Shown piece after piece: positions 1 through 7,953 of a DNA stretch of 29,018 nucleotides. The notes under the pieces are model-generated. The model saw nothing but the letters and a program-made list of their open reading frames with translations, had not been told where the DNA came from and ran no database searches. Source of the stretch: an uncultured Lachnospiraceae bacterium (GTDB taxonomy: Bacteria > Bacillota_A > Clostridia > Lachnospirales > Lachnospiraceae); contig CADCIU010000038.1 in NCBI GenBank assembly GCA_902801585.1, positions 1 through 29,018 of the forward strand. The letters are read 5' to 3'. The position numbers were made by a program, and so were the translations under genes. Within the stretch, counting starts at the first letter, position 1. Each line of letters starts with the position of its first letter.

Positions 1-17
1 TGTTCCAAAAGTTGTCA

Positions 18-61
18 GAAGAACCGTCCCCTTGACACCGAAGAACCGTCCCCTTGACACC
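18..61. repeat. 22-bp perfect tandem repeat, two copies
   Basis: Two identical 22-bp units occupy 18-39 and 40-61. Each contains AAGAACCGTCCCC followed by TTGACACC. The GGGGACGG core is also found, on the opposite strand, in the terminator at 1448-1474. Similar GGGGACGGTTC-type palindromic motifs are common in clostridial intergenic DNA (general knowledge, not checked here). The end of the second copy supplies a TTGACA that may serve as a -35 box for the next gene. Confidence 0.85.
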
Positions 62-81
62 ATCTAAAAATACAATAGTAT
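54..81 (+). promoter_or_regulatory. candidate sigma-A promoter of the first lipoprotein
   Basis: TTGACA at 54-59, a 16-base spacer and TAGTAT at 76-81 (4 of 6 consensus positions). It lies about 97 bases before the ATG at 179. A 7-bp hairpin with an AAA loop (CTGCCCG/CGGGCAG, 116-132) follows in the 5' leader. The -35 box lies inside the second copy of the 22-bp repeat, so the promoter may have been created or moved by that duplication. This is inference from consensus matching only. Confidence 0.4.
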
Positions 82-178
82 TAAACCAACAGCATTTAGT
101 GCAAACGGCATGCAGCTGCCCGAAACGGGCAGGAAACCATGATCCCAAATGCACTGCACTCAATACGAGGAGGATATT

Positions 179-1441
179 ATGAATCACAGACGAGTATGGA
201 GTTTGATCACTGCCTGTGTATTATCGGCAGCACTGATCACAGGCTGCGACGGAGGTTCCGCGGCAAGTACAAGCGAGCCCAAAGAAGCTGCAGAGGAAAC
301 CGCTGCAGCAGAAGAAAACACGGTTGCCGAGAATGCAGGCGAGGTTGAAGCCCCTAATTCGGCTGCAGCAGCTGCCACCGGAGATTTCGACGTTCCTGCC
401 CCTGCGATCGACTGTTCATTCGAACTGGACGGCAAAAAATACACCCTGCCTCTTAAACCGCAGGATCTGATCGCTGACGGATGGATTGACTATTATGAAG
501 ATCTCGGGAATGAATTGTCGGGAACAGAAGATACCCAGGGAGTCTTTTATAAAAATGACAAAGACGGCAAAATGGGCCCCACTGTTAATGTTTGGTTTTA
601 TAACAACACCGGCAGTGTAAAGAAAGGTTCTGAATGTATGATATCCGGCATTTATTTCGAGCAGGGAACGCTCGAAAAATGCTCTTTCTCCCTTGGAAAC
701 GGTCTTAAGCCCGGCGATGATCCGGCCGCTGTTTCCGAGCTCATGGGAACTCCCTTCTATACGGATGACGAGAGCAATCCCCGTTACTTCTACTACGGTG
801 AAGATAAAGAGACGGGCCAGATCAGATTTGACTGGGACAAAGACGATCCTTCCAAATCCTTTATTATGATCGAGTATTATCCCGCAGCAGAAATTACCAC
901 CTCCGAGGAAGTTCCCGAATATCTGAGCAGATACAAAGCACCTGCCGCAATGGGAGAAGATTTTGACTCCGGCACGTTTTCACTGGGCGGCACATTATAT
1001 CAGCTTCCCTGCCCAGTTTCCGAATTGCTTGGTCAGGGCTGGACTTTAGAGGACGATACTCCCATCCCCGGACACAATACCAACTATGTGGAAATCACCA
1101 AAGATGGTGCTTCGCTCCATGTAACGCTTGCGAATTTCGCAGAAGATCAGACACTCGCTGCTAATTGTGCTGTAATCTGTGTTTATGCGCGTTACAGTGA
1201 TGGCTCTAACCCCGACTTAGAACTTCCGAAGGGACTCACCCTCGATTTGGATCTCAGCACGATCGATTCCATCACGGGTAGTTCTTCCATGAAATTCGAC
1301 TCCAGTGAGCTTAGTGACGGCAATAGTTACTATCAGGGAAATACCGACGACTATACTTATGAATGCGTTTTACAATACAATAATTCCGAAGATCACATGT
1401 ATGAGATTAAGTATAGATTCAACAATGAGTGGCCTTGGTAA
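179..1441 (+). CDS. secreted lipoprotein with two related domains, function unknown
   Basis: A 420-residue predicted surface lipoprotein. The ATG at 179 is chosen because a perfect AGGAGG lies at 168-173; an upstream ATG in the same frame (149) has no such site and would bury the signal peptide. The N-terminus is a signal peptide ending in the lipobox LITGC, followed by a roughly 50-residue Ala/Glu/Ser-rich linker typical of anchored Gram-positive lipoproteins. The folded part seems to hold two divergent copies of one domain: both begin with a pattern like F-x-L-x-G-x-x-Y-x-L-P followed by a D/E-L-(I/L)-x-x-G-W stretch (about residues 80 and 265). I do not recognise a named family; the substrate or partner is unknown. 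The gene stands alone, convergent with the metal ATPase gene. Confidence 0.85.
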   Translation: MNHRRVWSLITACVLSAALITGCDGGSAASTSEPKEAAEETAAAEENTVAENAGEVEAPNSAAAAATGDFDVPAPAIDCSFELDGKKYTLPLKPQDLIADGWIDYYEDLGNELSGTEDTQGVFYKNDKDGKMGPTVNVWFYNNTGSVKKGSECMISGIYFEQGTLEKCSFSLGNGLKPGDDPAAVSELMGTPFYTDDESNPRYFYYGEDKETGQIRFDWDKDDPSKSFIMIEYYPAAEITTSEEVPEYLSRYKAPAAMGEDFDSGTFSLGGTLYQLPCPVSELLGQGWTLEDDTPIPGHNTNYVEITKDGASLHVTLANFAEDQTLAANCAVICVYARYSDGSNPDLELPKGLTLDLDLSTIDSITGSSSMKFDSSELSDGNSYYQGNTDDYTYECVLQYNNSEDHMYEIKYRFNNEWPW

Positions 1442-1447
1442 CACAAA

Positions 1448-1478
1448 GGAGACAGGGGACGGTCCCCTGTCTCCTTTT
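1448..1478. terminator. bidirectional intrinsic terminator
   Basis: A perfect 13-bp inverted repeat (GGAGACAGGGGAC at 1448-1460, its complement at 1462-1474) with a single central base is flanked by AAA on the left and TTTT on the right. It sits between the stop codons of two convergent genes and its T-run overlaps the TAA of the ATPase (1477-1479), so it probably terminates both. Confidence 0.9.
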
Positions 1479-3441
1479 AAGCTTTCTCCACAAGCAGCGC
1501 CCTGACCGCATTCAGTACGCAGAGCACCATGACGCCCACATCTGCAAAGATCGCAAGCCACATATTGGCGATGCCCAGCGCGCCCAGCAGGAGGCATGCA
1601 AGTTTCACACCGATGGCAAAATAGATATTCTCATATACAATCCGAATGCACTTGCGGGCGATCCGGATCGCCTTGGCGATCTTGCGGGGATCGTCATCCA
1701 TCAGGACAACGTCTGCCGCCTCAATGGCAGCGTCCGATCCAAGCGCGCCCATTGCAATTCCCAAATCTGCGATCGCCAGTACCGGCGCGTCATTAATGCC
1801 GTCGCCGACGAAAGCAAGTGACGCATTCGGTCCCATCTTCTGTGCCTTCTCTTTCATGAGTTTCTCGGCAAACGTGACCTTGTCCTCGGGAAGGAGCTCC
1901 GCGTGCACTTCATCAAATCCGACCTCATGCGCGACACTCTCCGCCATAGAAGTGATATCTCCGGTCAGCATGACAGTCTTCGTGACACCTGTCTGCTTCA
2001 TGCTGCGGACTGCCTCCGCGGCGCCCGGCTTGATCTCGTCAGAGATGACCACGTGGCCCACATAAGTAAATTCCTTCGCACCGTCGGCCTCGCTCTCTTT
2101 TGCCACATACACAACTGTGCCCAAATGTCCGCAAGGCTCGCACTCGATATCCAGGTATTTCATCAGCTTCAGGTTGCCGGCCGCGATCCGCACGCCGTCT
2201 ACGGCTGCGATCACTCCCTTGCCGCTGATCTCCTGCACGTCCGTTACACGGTTAAGGTCGAGCACTCGGCCGTTTTCTCCGGTCTCATACGCCCTTCGGA
2301 TACTGCATGCAATGGGATGTGTAGAATGGCTCTCTGCGTGCGCTGCCAGCTCCAGGATCTCGGCGGAATCCATCTTCTGATCGCGCCCGTCGTGCACCGC
2401 GGTCACCTCGAAATTGCCCTTCGTGACAGTTCCTGTTTTGTCCATGACGACATATTTGACATTCGCCAAAGTCTCCATGAAATTGGAGCCCTTGATCAGG
2501 ATACCCTGGCTGCTTGCGCCTCCGATCCCGCCGAAAAACGAGAGCGGAACACTGACTACGATCGCGCACGGACAGCTGATGACAAGGAAGGTGAGCGCCC
2601 GGTAGATCCAATCGGACCACAGCGCCCAATTCGATTCACTGCCTAAGAACAAAATATTGACCAAAGGCCCTAAAATGGCCAGCGCCAGAGCGCCATAGCA
2701 CACCGCCGGTGTATAAACTCTTGCAAACTTGGTGATGAACTGCTCGGACTTGGCCTTGCGCTCTCCGGCGTTCTCGACCAGTTCCAGGATCTTGGATGCC
2801 GTGGATTCGTCGAACTCCTTTGTGGTCTCGACGCGCAGGACACCGGACATATTCACTGATCCGCTGATGATCTCATCTCCCGGCTCCACATCTCTGGGCA
2901 GGCTCTCTCCGGTCAGCGCACTCGTGTTCAAAGCTGACCTTCCCTCTATGACGATCCCGTCGATGGGCACTTTTTCACCGGGACGGATCACAATGATGCT
3001 TCCGACCTCCACATCGTCCGGATCGACCTTCTCGATCTCGCCGTCCTGTTCCAGGTTGGCATAATCCGGTCGGATGTCCATGAGATCACTGATGCTGCGT
3101 CTGCTCTTACCGACCGCTATGCTCTGGAAGAGCTCCCCGATCTGGTAAAACAGCATGACCGCCACGCCTTCCGCATACTCTCCCAGGATCATCGCGCCGA
3201 TCGTTGCCACCGCCATCAAAAAGCACTCGTCGAACACCTGCCCGTTCAGGATCCCTTTCCAGGCTTTGCGCAGGATATCGTAGCCTACCGTCAGATACGG
3301 GATCAGGAAAAGCACGAAGCGGAGCACCGGGTAGTCTTCCAGCGGCAGTAAATACAACACGATCAGCATAACTGCTGCCGCGATGATCCGCAGCAGCAGG
3401 TTTTTTTGCTTCTTATTCAGATTCTCAGTTAATTTCTTCAC
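1477..3441 (-). CDS. Zn2+/Cd2+/Pb2+-exporting P-type ATPase (PIB-2 type)
   Basis: A 654-residue heavy-metal efflux ATPase of the cytoplasmic membrane. Visible motifs in order: actuator TGES (about 177-180), the membrane metal site CPC in ISCPCAIV (about 290-292), the phosphorylation loop DKTGTVT with the acceptor Asp (about 334), the heavy-metal-specific His-Pro in STHPIA, and GDGINDAP in the hinge. The last helices contain GVKLACLLL and FADVGV, the Lys and Asp pair typical of the Zn/Cd/Pb (PIB-2) class, which distinguishes it from copper pumps. It has no N-terminal metal-binding domain; that role may be taken by the separate HMA protein encoded just upstream. The start codon is GTG, preceded by GAGGG. 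It is last in the repressor-HMA-ATPase operon. CadA or ZntA would be reasonable names, but the exact metal cannot be read from sequence. Confidence 0.95.
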   Translation of the reverse strand: MKKLTENLNKKQKNLLLRIIAAAVMLIVLYLLPLEDYPVLRFVLFLIPYLTVGYDILRKAWKGILNGQVFDECFLMAVATIGAMILGEYAEGVAVMLFYQIGELFQSIAVGKSRRSISDLMDIRPDYANLEQDGEIEKVDPDDVEVGSIIVIRPGEKVPIDGIVIEGRSALNTSALTGESLPRDVEPGDEIISGSVNMSGVLRVETTKEFDESTASKILELVENAGERKAKSEQFITKFARVYTPAVCYGALALAILGPLVNILFLGSESNWALWSDWIYRALTFLVISCPCAIVVSVPLSFFGGIGGASSQGILIKGSNFMETLANVKYVVMDKTGTVTKGNFEVTAVHDGRDQKMDSAEILELAAHAESHSTHPIACSIRRAYETGENGRVLDLNRVTDVQEISGKGVIAAVDGVRIAAGNLKLMKYLDIECEPCGHLGTVVYVAKESEADGAKEFTYVGHVVISDEIKPGAAEAVRSMKQTGVTKTVMLTGDITSMAESVAHEVGFDEVHAELLPEDKVTFAEKLMKEKAQKMGPNASLAFVGDGINDAPVLAIADLGIAMGALGSDAAIEAADVVLMDDDPRKIAKAIRIARKCIRIVYENIYFAIGVKLACLLLGALGIANMWLAIFADVGVMVLCVLNAVRALLVEKA

Positions 3442-3502
3442 TGTCTGATTCCCTCATCGGATTCTCATTAAGTCATTTACTTAGTTAAATCCGCAATGAC
3501 CC

Positions 3503-3721
3503 TCACAGAAAGATCTCGCAGTCATCCTCGACGACTTTGCAGTTTCTGCGCACTTCCTGCATGACCGCTGCCGGGTCAGCGCCGTCCTCAAACTCCACCT
3601 TCATCTTCAGCGCCATGAAGTTCACCACTGCGTCCTTGACGCCATTTGTCTTTTTCGCGGCCTGCTCCATCTTGTTGGCGCAGTTGGCGCAGTCTACATC
3701 GATCTTGTAAGTCTTTTTCAT
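3503..3721 (-). CDS. small heavy-metal-associated (HMA) domain protein
   Basis: A 72-residue protein consisting almost entirely of one ferredoxin-like HMA domain, with the metal-binding CxxC in VDCANCANK near residues 11-14. Such domains normally sit at the N-terminus of P-type metal ATPases or act as free metallochaperones. The ATPase 61 bases downstream lacks this domain, so the pair looks like a split version of the usual fused protein (inference). A second acidic Cys-containing stretch, VVEDDCEIFL, ends the protein. AAGGGG precedes the ATG. It is co-oriented between the repressor and the ATPase. Confidence 0.9.
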   Translation of the reverse strand: MKKTYKIDVDCANCANKMEQAAKKTNGVKDAVVNFMALKMKVEFEDGADPAAVMQEVRRNCKVVEDDCEIFL

Positions 3722-3802
3722 TGTTTGTCCCCTTTCCCATTACTTGTGCTGTATTTGCGCAGCCTCTTTAACATGAATACAGTTCACTGACTCTTATCTG
3801 TA

Positions 3803-4195
3803 TTACTCATTAATGTGTTCCATCCCCATCGATATGATGGTTCTCACGTGATCATCCGCCAGATAGTAGATGATCTGTTTGCCCTCCCTGCGGCCGTTCA
3901 CAAGGCCGGCCTGCTTGAGCAGTCGCAGCTGATGGGAGATTGCGGACTGGGTCATGTTGAGCGTCTCCGCGAGATCGCACACACAGATATCCGCCTCGAA
4001 GAGCGCGAACAAAATCCGGATCCTCGTGGAATCACCGAAAGCCTTGAACAGTTCCGCCAGATCATAGAGTTTGTCTTCCGACGGCATATTCTCATTCACA
4101 TAGCGAACCTTATCCGCATGAACTTCTTTTTCCTCACAGCAGGGAATCTCTGCCTTTGCATACATTTTCTCTGTACTCATCTGTTGTTCTCTCAT
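3803..4195 (-). CDS. ArsR/SmtB-family metal-sensing repressor (CadC-like)
   Basis: A 130-residue winged-helix repressor. It carries two recognisable metal sites. The CadC-type site is an N-terminal Cys pair (EIPCCEE) plus CVC in DICVCDLAE. The alpha-5 zinc site of SmtB/CzrA is in the last helix with exact spacing: Asp and His in DDH, then His 11 residues later and Glu 3 further on (MEHINE). The recognition helix is TQSAISHQLRLLKQ. Metal binding is expected to release it from the operator and derepress the operon. The start is uncertain: ATG at 4195 or the in-frame ATG at 4180 (MSTEKM); neither has a strong ribosome binding site. It is the first gene of the metal-efflux operon and is expected to be autoregulated. 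Confidence 0.93.
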   Translation of the reverse strand: MREQQMSTEKMYAKAEIPCCEEKEVHADKVRYVNENMPSEDKLYDLAELFKAFGDSTRIRILFALFEADICVCDLAETLNMTQSAISHQLRLLKQAGLVNGRREGKQIIYYLADDHVRTIISMGMEHINE

Positions 4196-4214
4196 CTAAT
4201 AAATCTCGTTTCGC

Positions 4215-4242
4215 AAACATATGAGCATTTATTCATATGTTT
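4215..4242. promoter_or_regulatory. ArsR/SmtB-type operator
   Basis: A perfect 10-bp inverted repeat, AAACATATGA (4215-4224) and its complement (4233-4242), separated by 8 bases. The centre reads TGAGCATTTATTCA, close to the 12-2-12 operators of SmtB-family repressors (TGAACA-type core). It lies just downstream of the -10 box on the minus strand, covering the expected transcription start, so a bound repressor would block initiation. Confidence 0.85.
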
Positions 4243-4248
4243 GATCAT

Positions 4249-4277
4249 ATAGTATCCCTTTTCTCTGCCTCTGTCAA
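4249..4277 (-). promoter_or_regulatory. promoter of the metal-efflux operon
   Basis: On the minus strand: consensus TTGACA (4277-4272), a 17-base spacer and TACTAT as -10 (4254-4249). The inverted-repeat operator begins 6 bases after the -10 box. The spacing and position fit a classic repressor-controlled sigma-A promoter. Confidence 0.8.
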
Positions 4278-4350
4278 CACATTTATTTCACAAACTGAAT
4301 GTAAGGGCATCGATATTTTGACGTTGTTCCTAATAGATTGGAACCCCTTT

Positions 4351-4372
4351 AGCCAAAATAGAGCCAAAATAG
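4351..4372. repeat. 11-bp tandem repeat in a 5' leader
   Basis: Two exact copies of AGCCAAAATAG (4351-4361, 4362-4372) and a partial third (AGCG) lie immediately before the ribosome binding site of the gene at 4387. Confidence 0.8.
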
Positions 4373-4386
4373 AGCGAGGTGTAATT

Positions 4387-5574
4387 ATGAACAGAGATCG
4401 CGCGCCCAACGAGGGCACAAAGACAAGTTTTGGGCAGTCTCACCGCACAGGATGGATCATCGCCGCAGCCGCCCTGCTGATCGCAGCCGCAGCTGCTGTT
4501 TTCCTTGCGGTCCGCACACCGGACAGCCGGATCATTGATCACATAACTGCCAAATATACCGGCAGCACCAGGGCCGGTGTCGTACTTGACGACCATAACA
4601 ACGGATTTACCGTGACCGCGCATTTTAAGGACGGGCACGATGAAAACGTCACCGGCTGGACGATCACATCGCCGCAGACACTGAAAAACGCGCAGAAAAG
4701 CGTTGTGACGATCACCTATCGAAAAGCGAGCACGCAGTGTGAGGTACAGTGTACGACAGGTATGATCCAGGCGATCACTGCGGAGTACGACGGTGAGACG
4801 ACCGCCGGGACCGCCATTACTGACGCCACGCCGGGCCTCCACGTCTATGTGATCCGGGACGGCGGCTCTAAGATGGAGCTGGACAAGGGCTGGCGGGTCA
4901 CAAATCCGACGATCCTGAAAAAAGATACACTCTCGCGCGTCCAGATCTCCTACAAGGAATTCAACTGCACGCTGTCGATTCAGTGCACTTCCAGGGCGAT
5001 CTCGCGCCTGTCGGCTTCCTACTCGGGGAGCACCGAGGAGGGCACTGTGATCGGCTCGGGCTGCAAGGATGTGGTCGTCACGGCCTCCTATCCCGACGGG
5101 ACGAGTGAGCAGGTGAGCGGCTGGACGCTCGCTGAATCCGCCATTCTAGCGCCCAAAGAGCGCTATCTGCTGGAGGTTCATTACGAAGACAGCATGTGCA
5201 CGCTGGAGGTGATCTGCACCACGCCTACGGCAGCGGAGTTCCAAAGCGGCTGCATCTCCACCGGATACGCTGCGCTCTATCACAACCCCTCTCATTACAT
5301 CGGCTCCAATATTCTTGTGGAGGGAACGATCATCGAGCGGCGTCCCAATCAGGACGGCAGTGTTGAGATCTTTCTTGAAATGCAGGGAGATTTTCTCGGC
5401 TTTACAAAAGGCACTCTCTGTGCCTCCTACACCAGCACACTGCACGGAGATCTTCCGCAGAAAGGTGCCTATGTCAGGGCCTACGGCATGTTCAAAGGCG
5501 TGGAAGACCGGATTCTGGAAGACGCCTCGTCCTCGATGCCGGTCATGGATGCGGAATATGTGATCGCCGTCTGA
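4387..5574 (+). CDS. membrane-anchored extracytoplasmic protein with three Ig-like repeats
   Basis: A 395-residue protein of unknown function. The ATG at 4387 is chosen for the GAGGTG just upstream. Residues 1-22 are polar and basic, 23-43 form one Ala-rich membrane helix, and the rest should face outside. Three similar repeats of about 75 residues follow (about 53-123, 128-202, 205-279). Each starts like I-x-A-x-Y-x-G-x-T and has a G-W-x-(I/V/L) turn; each ends in two cysteines four or five residues apart followed by T (CEVQCTT, CTLSIQCTS, CTLEVICTT). They resemble short bacterial Ig-like beta domains. A final domain of about 110 residues (YIGSNILVEGTI through AYGMFKG) looks like a small beta-barrel of OB-fold type; this is a weak judgement. 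Transcribed divergently from the metal operon. Confidence 0.8.
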   Translation: MNRDRAPNEGTKTSFGQSHRTGWIIAAAALLIAAAAAVFLAVRTPDSRIIDHITAKYTGSTRAGVVLDDHNNGFTVTAHFKDGHDENVTGWTITSPQTLKNAQKSVVTITYRKASTQCEVQCTTGMIQAITAEYDGETTAGTAITDATPGLHVYVIRDGGSKMELDKGWRVTNPTILKKDTLSRVQISYKEFNCTLSIQCTSRAISRLSASYSGSTEEGTVIGSGCKDVVVTASYPDGTSEQVSGWTLAESAILAPKERYLLEVHYEDSMCTLEVICTTPTAAEFQSGCISTGYAALYHNPSHYIGSNILVEGTIIERRPNQDGSVEIFLEMQGDFLGFTKGTLCASYTSTLHGDLPQKGAYVRAYGMFKGVEDRILEDASSSMPVMDAEYVIAV

Positions 5575-5618
5575 GAAGTTCATAATCTGAGAAGTTCATA
5601 ATCCGAGAAGCTCATAAT
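5571..5618. repeat. 16-bp tandem repeat spanning a stop codon (3 copies)
   Basis: Three tandem units of 16 bp: CTGAGAAGTTCATAAT at 5571-5586 and 5587-5602 (identical), and CCGAGAAGCTCATAAT at 5603-5618. The first unit contains the TGA stop (5572-5574) of the preceding gene. Confidence 0.9.
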
Positions 5619-5620
5619 AA

Positions 5621-5651
5621 AAAAAGCTGTGCTTTTAAAGCACAGCTTTTT
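5621..5651. terminator. bidirectional intrinsic terminator
   Basis: AAAAAGCTGTGCTTT pairs with its complement to give a long perfect stem with A-run and T-run at the two ends, so it can act in both directions between convergent genes. The TAA stop of the minus-strand Cys-cluster gene (5637-5635) lies inside the hairpin. Confidence 0.9.
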
Positions 5652-6327
5652 CAAATTCCGATATTCTGCGGTCCAGTTCCGCATAGAATGCCTTCGCCGG
5701 TCCGCCGGTCGGCTCGCAAGACGGCCCGCCGGTTTGTTCACAAGGCGGCTCATACGCCGATTCATAAGGCGTCATATAAAACGTTCTCAGGAAATAGAGA
5801 TTGATGCTGCGCTGCACCTCCTCAGAGGGCTCCGCCGCAAGCCTTGCCTTGAGTGTTCTAAGGAGCGACCTCCACTTCCCCTTAAATCTCTCATAATCCA
5901 CAAGATCGGGAATGCCGATCCATCTGTCGATCCTGACCTTGGAGAGGCGGCCGTTGACGCACCCGCCCTCGACAATGAAATAGGATGTCTTCGGTCCGTC
6001 GTACTGTCTCCCCAGAGGAAACAGCCTGCAGATCCCGGGGCGAAACACGTGGATCGTGCATCTCCCGTCCGGTCCCAGAAATGTGCAGCTCTCCGTATCC
6101 TTTCGCATCATAAGGTGAGGAAGGATCACTCCCTCCTCCACATGCAGGTCCAGGCAGTTGCCCAGAAGGGCTTGGAAAGGTTTCCCCGTTCCTGCCGTCA
6201 GCTGCCATATATCATAAGGATCGAGTACGATCGTATCTCCCATTCCCCTGCAGCAGGCGCCGCACCCCGCGCACTCTGCGCTCGAGATCCTCGCCATGTC
6301 ATGGGCGCTGTATAGACGTGTCGGCAT
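5635..6327 (-). CDS. YkgJ-family cysteine cluster protein
   Basis: A 230-residue cytoplasmic protein with the signature of the YkgJ/CxxCxxCC family (putative zinc or iron-sulfur cluster-binding proteins): C19, C22, C25 and C26 in ECAGCGACCRG, then C81, C90 and C100 in CTFLGPDGRC and RPGICRLFP. The biochemical role of the family is not established. The C-terminus carries a Pro/Gly-rich stretch made of small repeats (E-P-P-C-E-x-T-G-G-P) that is not expected in the family core. The ATG has GGGAGA upstream. It begins 4 bases after the stop of the amidohydrolase gene, so the two are almost certainly co-transcribed. Confidence 0.88.
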   Translation of the reverse strand: MPTRLYSAHDMARISSAECAGCGACCRGMGDTIVLDPYDIWQLTAGTGKPFQALLGNCLDLHVEEGVILPHLMMRKDTESCTFLGPDGRCTIHVFRPGICRLFPLGRQYDGPKTSYFIVEGGCVNGRLSKVRIDRWIGIPDLVDYERFKGKWRSLLRTLKARLAAEPSEEVQRSINLYFLRTFYMTPYESAYEPPCEQTGGPSCEPTGGPAKAFYAELDRRISEFEKAVL

Positions 6328-6331
6328 CCGC

Positions 6332-7828
6332 TTATTCTCCCGCCAAAATATCGTCCAGATCCTCGTATGTGTACCTCAGCAGCTCGTCCAGTGCCTGTTC
6401 GATCTCCACATCTTTTTTGAGGATCGGATTCGTGATCTGTACGCCTCTGGCAACGATCATCCGCGGTCTGCGCAGCGCCCGGAGATTCTCCAAGGGGTTT
6501 CCTGCCGTGATCAGGAAATCCGCCGCTTTGCCGGGCTCTATACTTCCGGTCTCATCACCGAGCCCCGCGATCTTCGCATTCCCCAAAGTCGCTGTATAGA
6601 GGGCCTCTGCCTCGGAGACGCCGCAGAAATTGTGGAAATACTGCAGTTCACGCCACATGTCGTACTGCGTGACGAACGGGCAGCCGCTGTCCGTGCCCAG
6701 ACCCACAGGAATCCCTTCGCGCAGCGCTCTTCTCGCGCACTCGATCACACCTCTTAAGACGATACCTGCATTGCGCCGGTCCATCGGTCGGACATGGGTC
6801 TGTGCTGTGTCCAGAAGCGCCATCGGCATGATCGGTGAGATGGTCGTGACCAGTGACGCGCCTTTTTGATGAAACAGTTCCATCATCTCATCGGTAGGCA
6901 ATGCGCCGTGTTCGATGGTATCCACACCGCCTCGCAGTGCCTCGATCACGCCCTGCGTGCTCTCTGTGTGGGCGGCAACCGAAAGGCCCAGCTTATGCGC
7001 TTCCTCGCAGGCGGCCTTTATGATCTCCGGAGACATCTTGAGGACGCCGGGCGCTCCTTCCGTTTCCGCATCCATAATACCGCCGGTGACCATGAGCTTG
7101 ATCAGATCCGGACGGCTTTCCGCGATCTTGTGTACGAAACTGACAGCCTCCGCTGCCGTATGCGCCGGATAAGCGAGAGAGCCCGCCAAGTGACCGCCGG
7201 GAACGGAGATGCCCATATTGGCTGTCAGGATCCTCGGGCCGGGCATCGCACTGCCCGCAGCGCTGCCTCTGAGCGCCGCTCCCACGCCGTCAGGTGCGAA
7301 GGGGCCGGCCGGGATTCTGGTAAAGCCGGTCCTGACTGCGCGCAGCGAAGATCTGAGATTGTGCTTCTTCATGCCGGGCAGCCGGTCTTCCGTGAACTTC
7401 TCTCTGAGCCTGACGCCTTCCTCGATCTCGTTTCGGATCTTCCCGTCGTAATCCGAGATCCCGCCGACAGTCCGGATCGTCGTCACACCGCTCTGGAGTT
7501 CCATATATGCATAGCCTCTGCTCATGGAGCGGACGATCTCTCCCGTGAGCGCATTGGAGGTGGCAACCTTCACCAGACGGACATAGTCCTCCGGCTGTTT
7601 CTTCTTTCCCGAGGGCTTCCCGCCCGAATTGAGATGTACATGAAGGTTGATCAGTCCGGGCATCAGATAGAGCCCCTTGATGTTGACGATCTCGCAGTCC
7701 GACGGCAGGAGTCCGTCAGCGGGCAGGATCTCCACAATTCTGCCGTTCTCTACGATGACCGACATGTGCTCGGGCTTCATGTCCTCGGTCCCATTCAATA
7801 TGATTCCACCAATATAAGCTGTTTTCAT
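6332..7828 (-). CDS. metal-dependent amidohydrolase (imidazolonepropionase-like family)
   Basis: A 498-residue cytoplasmic hydrolase of the amidohydrolase superfamily. The expected metal ligands are visible: H63 and H65 in INLHVHLNSG, K244 in KLMVTGG, H287 in VAAHTES, H307 in IEHGAL and D380 in GLGTDSG. The closing NPLENLRALRRPRMIVARG is the usual beta-sandwich return strand. These motifs are typical of enzymes annotated as imidazolonepropionase-like or Xaa-Pro dipeptidase-like; the true substrate cannot be assigned. About 45 extra residues rich in Arg, Gly, Ala and Pro (about 145-193) separate GVRLRE from MPGPRIL, where relatives have only a short link. ATG 7828 is chosen over a start 147 bases upstream because of GGAAGGA just before it and because the extension is not enzyme-like. 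First gene of the pair with the YkgJ protein. Confidence 0.85.
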   Translation of the reverse strand: MKTAYIGGIILNGTEDMKPEHMSVIVENGRIVEILPADGLLPSDCEIVNIKGLYLMPGLINLHVHLNSGGKPSGKKKQPEDYVRLVKVATSNALTGEIVRSMSRGYAYMELQSGVTTIRTVGGISDYDGKIRNEIEEGVRLREKFTEDRLPGMKKHNLRSSLRAVRTGFTRIPAGPFAPDGVGAALRGSAAGSAMPGPRILTANMGISVPGGHLAGSLAYPAHTAAEAVSFVHKIAESRPDLIKLMVTGGIMDAETEGAPGVLKMSPEIIKAACEEAHKLGLSVAAHTESTQGVIEALRGGVDTIEHGALPTDEMMELFHQKGASLVTTISPIMPMALLDTAQTHVRPMDRRNAGIVLRGVIECARRALREGIPVGLGTDSGCPFVTQYDMWRELQYFHNFCGVSEAEALYTATLGNAKIAGLGDETGSIEPGKAADFLITAGNPLENLRALRRPRMIVARGVQITNPILKKDVEIEQALDELLRYTYEDLDDILAGE

Positions 7829-7907
7829 GTTCTTCCTTCCAAAACTGAACCAAAACTGAATTAGTAGTCTGCTGAGGCAGGATCGCTCCCGGTTCAGCTT
7901 ACTCTCT

Positions 7908-7916
7908 ACTATATCA
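7908..7916 (-). promoter_or_regulatory. candidate extended -10 promoter for the amidohydrolase operon
   Basis: The minus strand reads TGATATAGT, an extended -10 (TG-n-TATAGT). No good -35 is seen at the expected distance. It lies about 80 bases before the amidohydrolase ATG. The hairpin at 7936-7953 lies upstream of it. Confidence 0.35.
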
Positions 7917-7935
7917 CAAGATGAAAACAGAAATA

Positions 7936-7953
7936 AAGCCCTATGCCGGGCTT
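7936..7953 (-). terminator. possible weak intrinsic terminator
   Basis: 6-bp stem AAGCCC/GGGCTT with a 6-base loop. On the minus strand it is followed by a T-rich run (TTTATTTCTGTTTTC). It could stop read-through from fhs before the amidohydrolase promoter. Confidence 0.35.
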
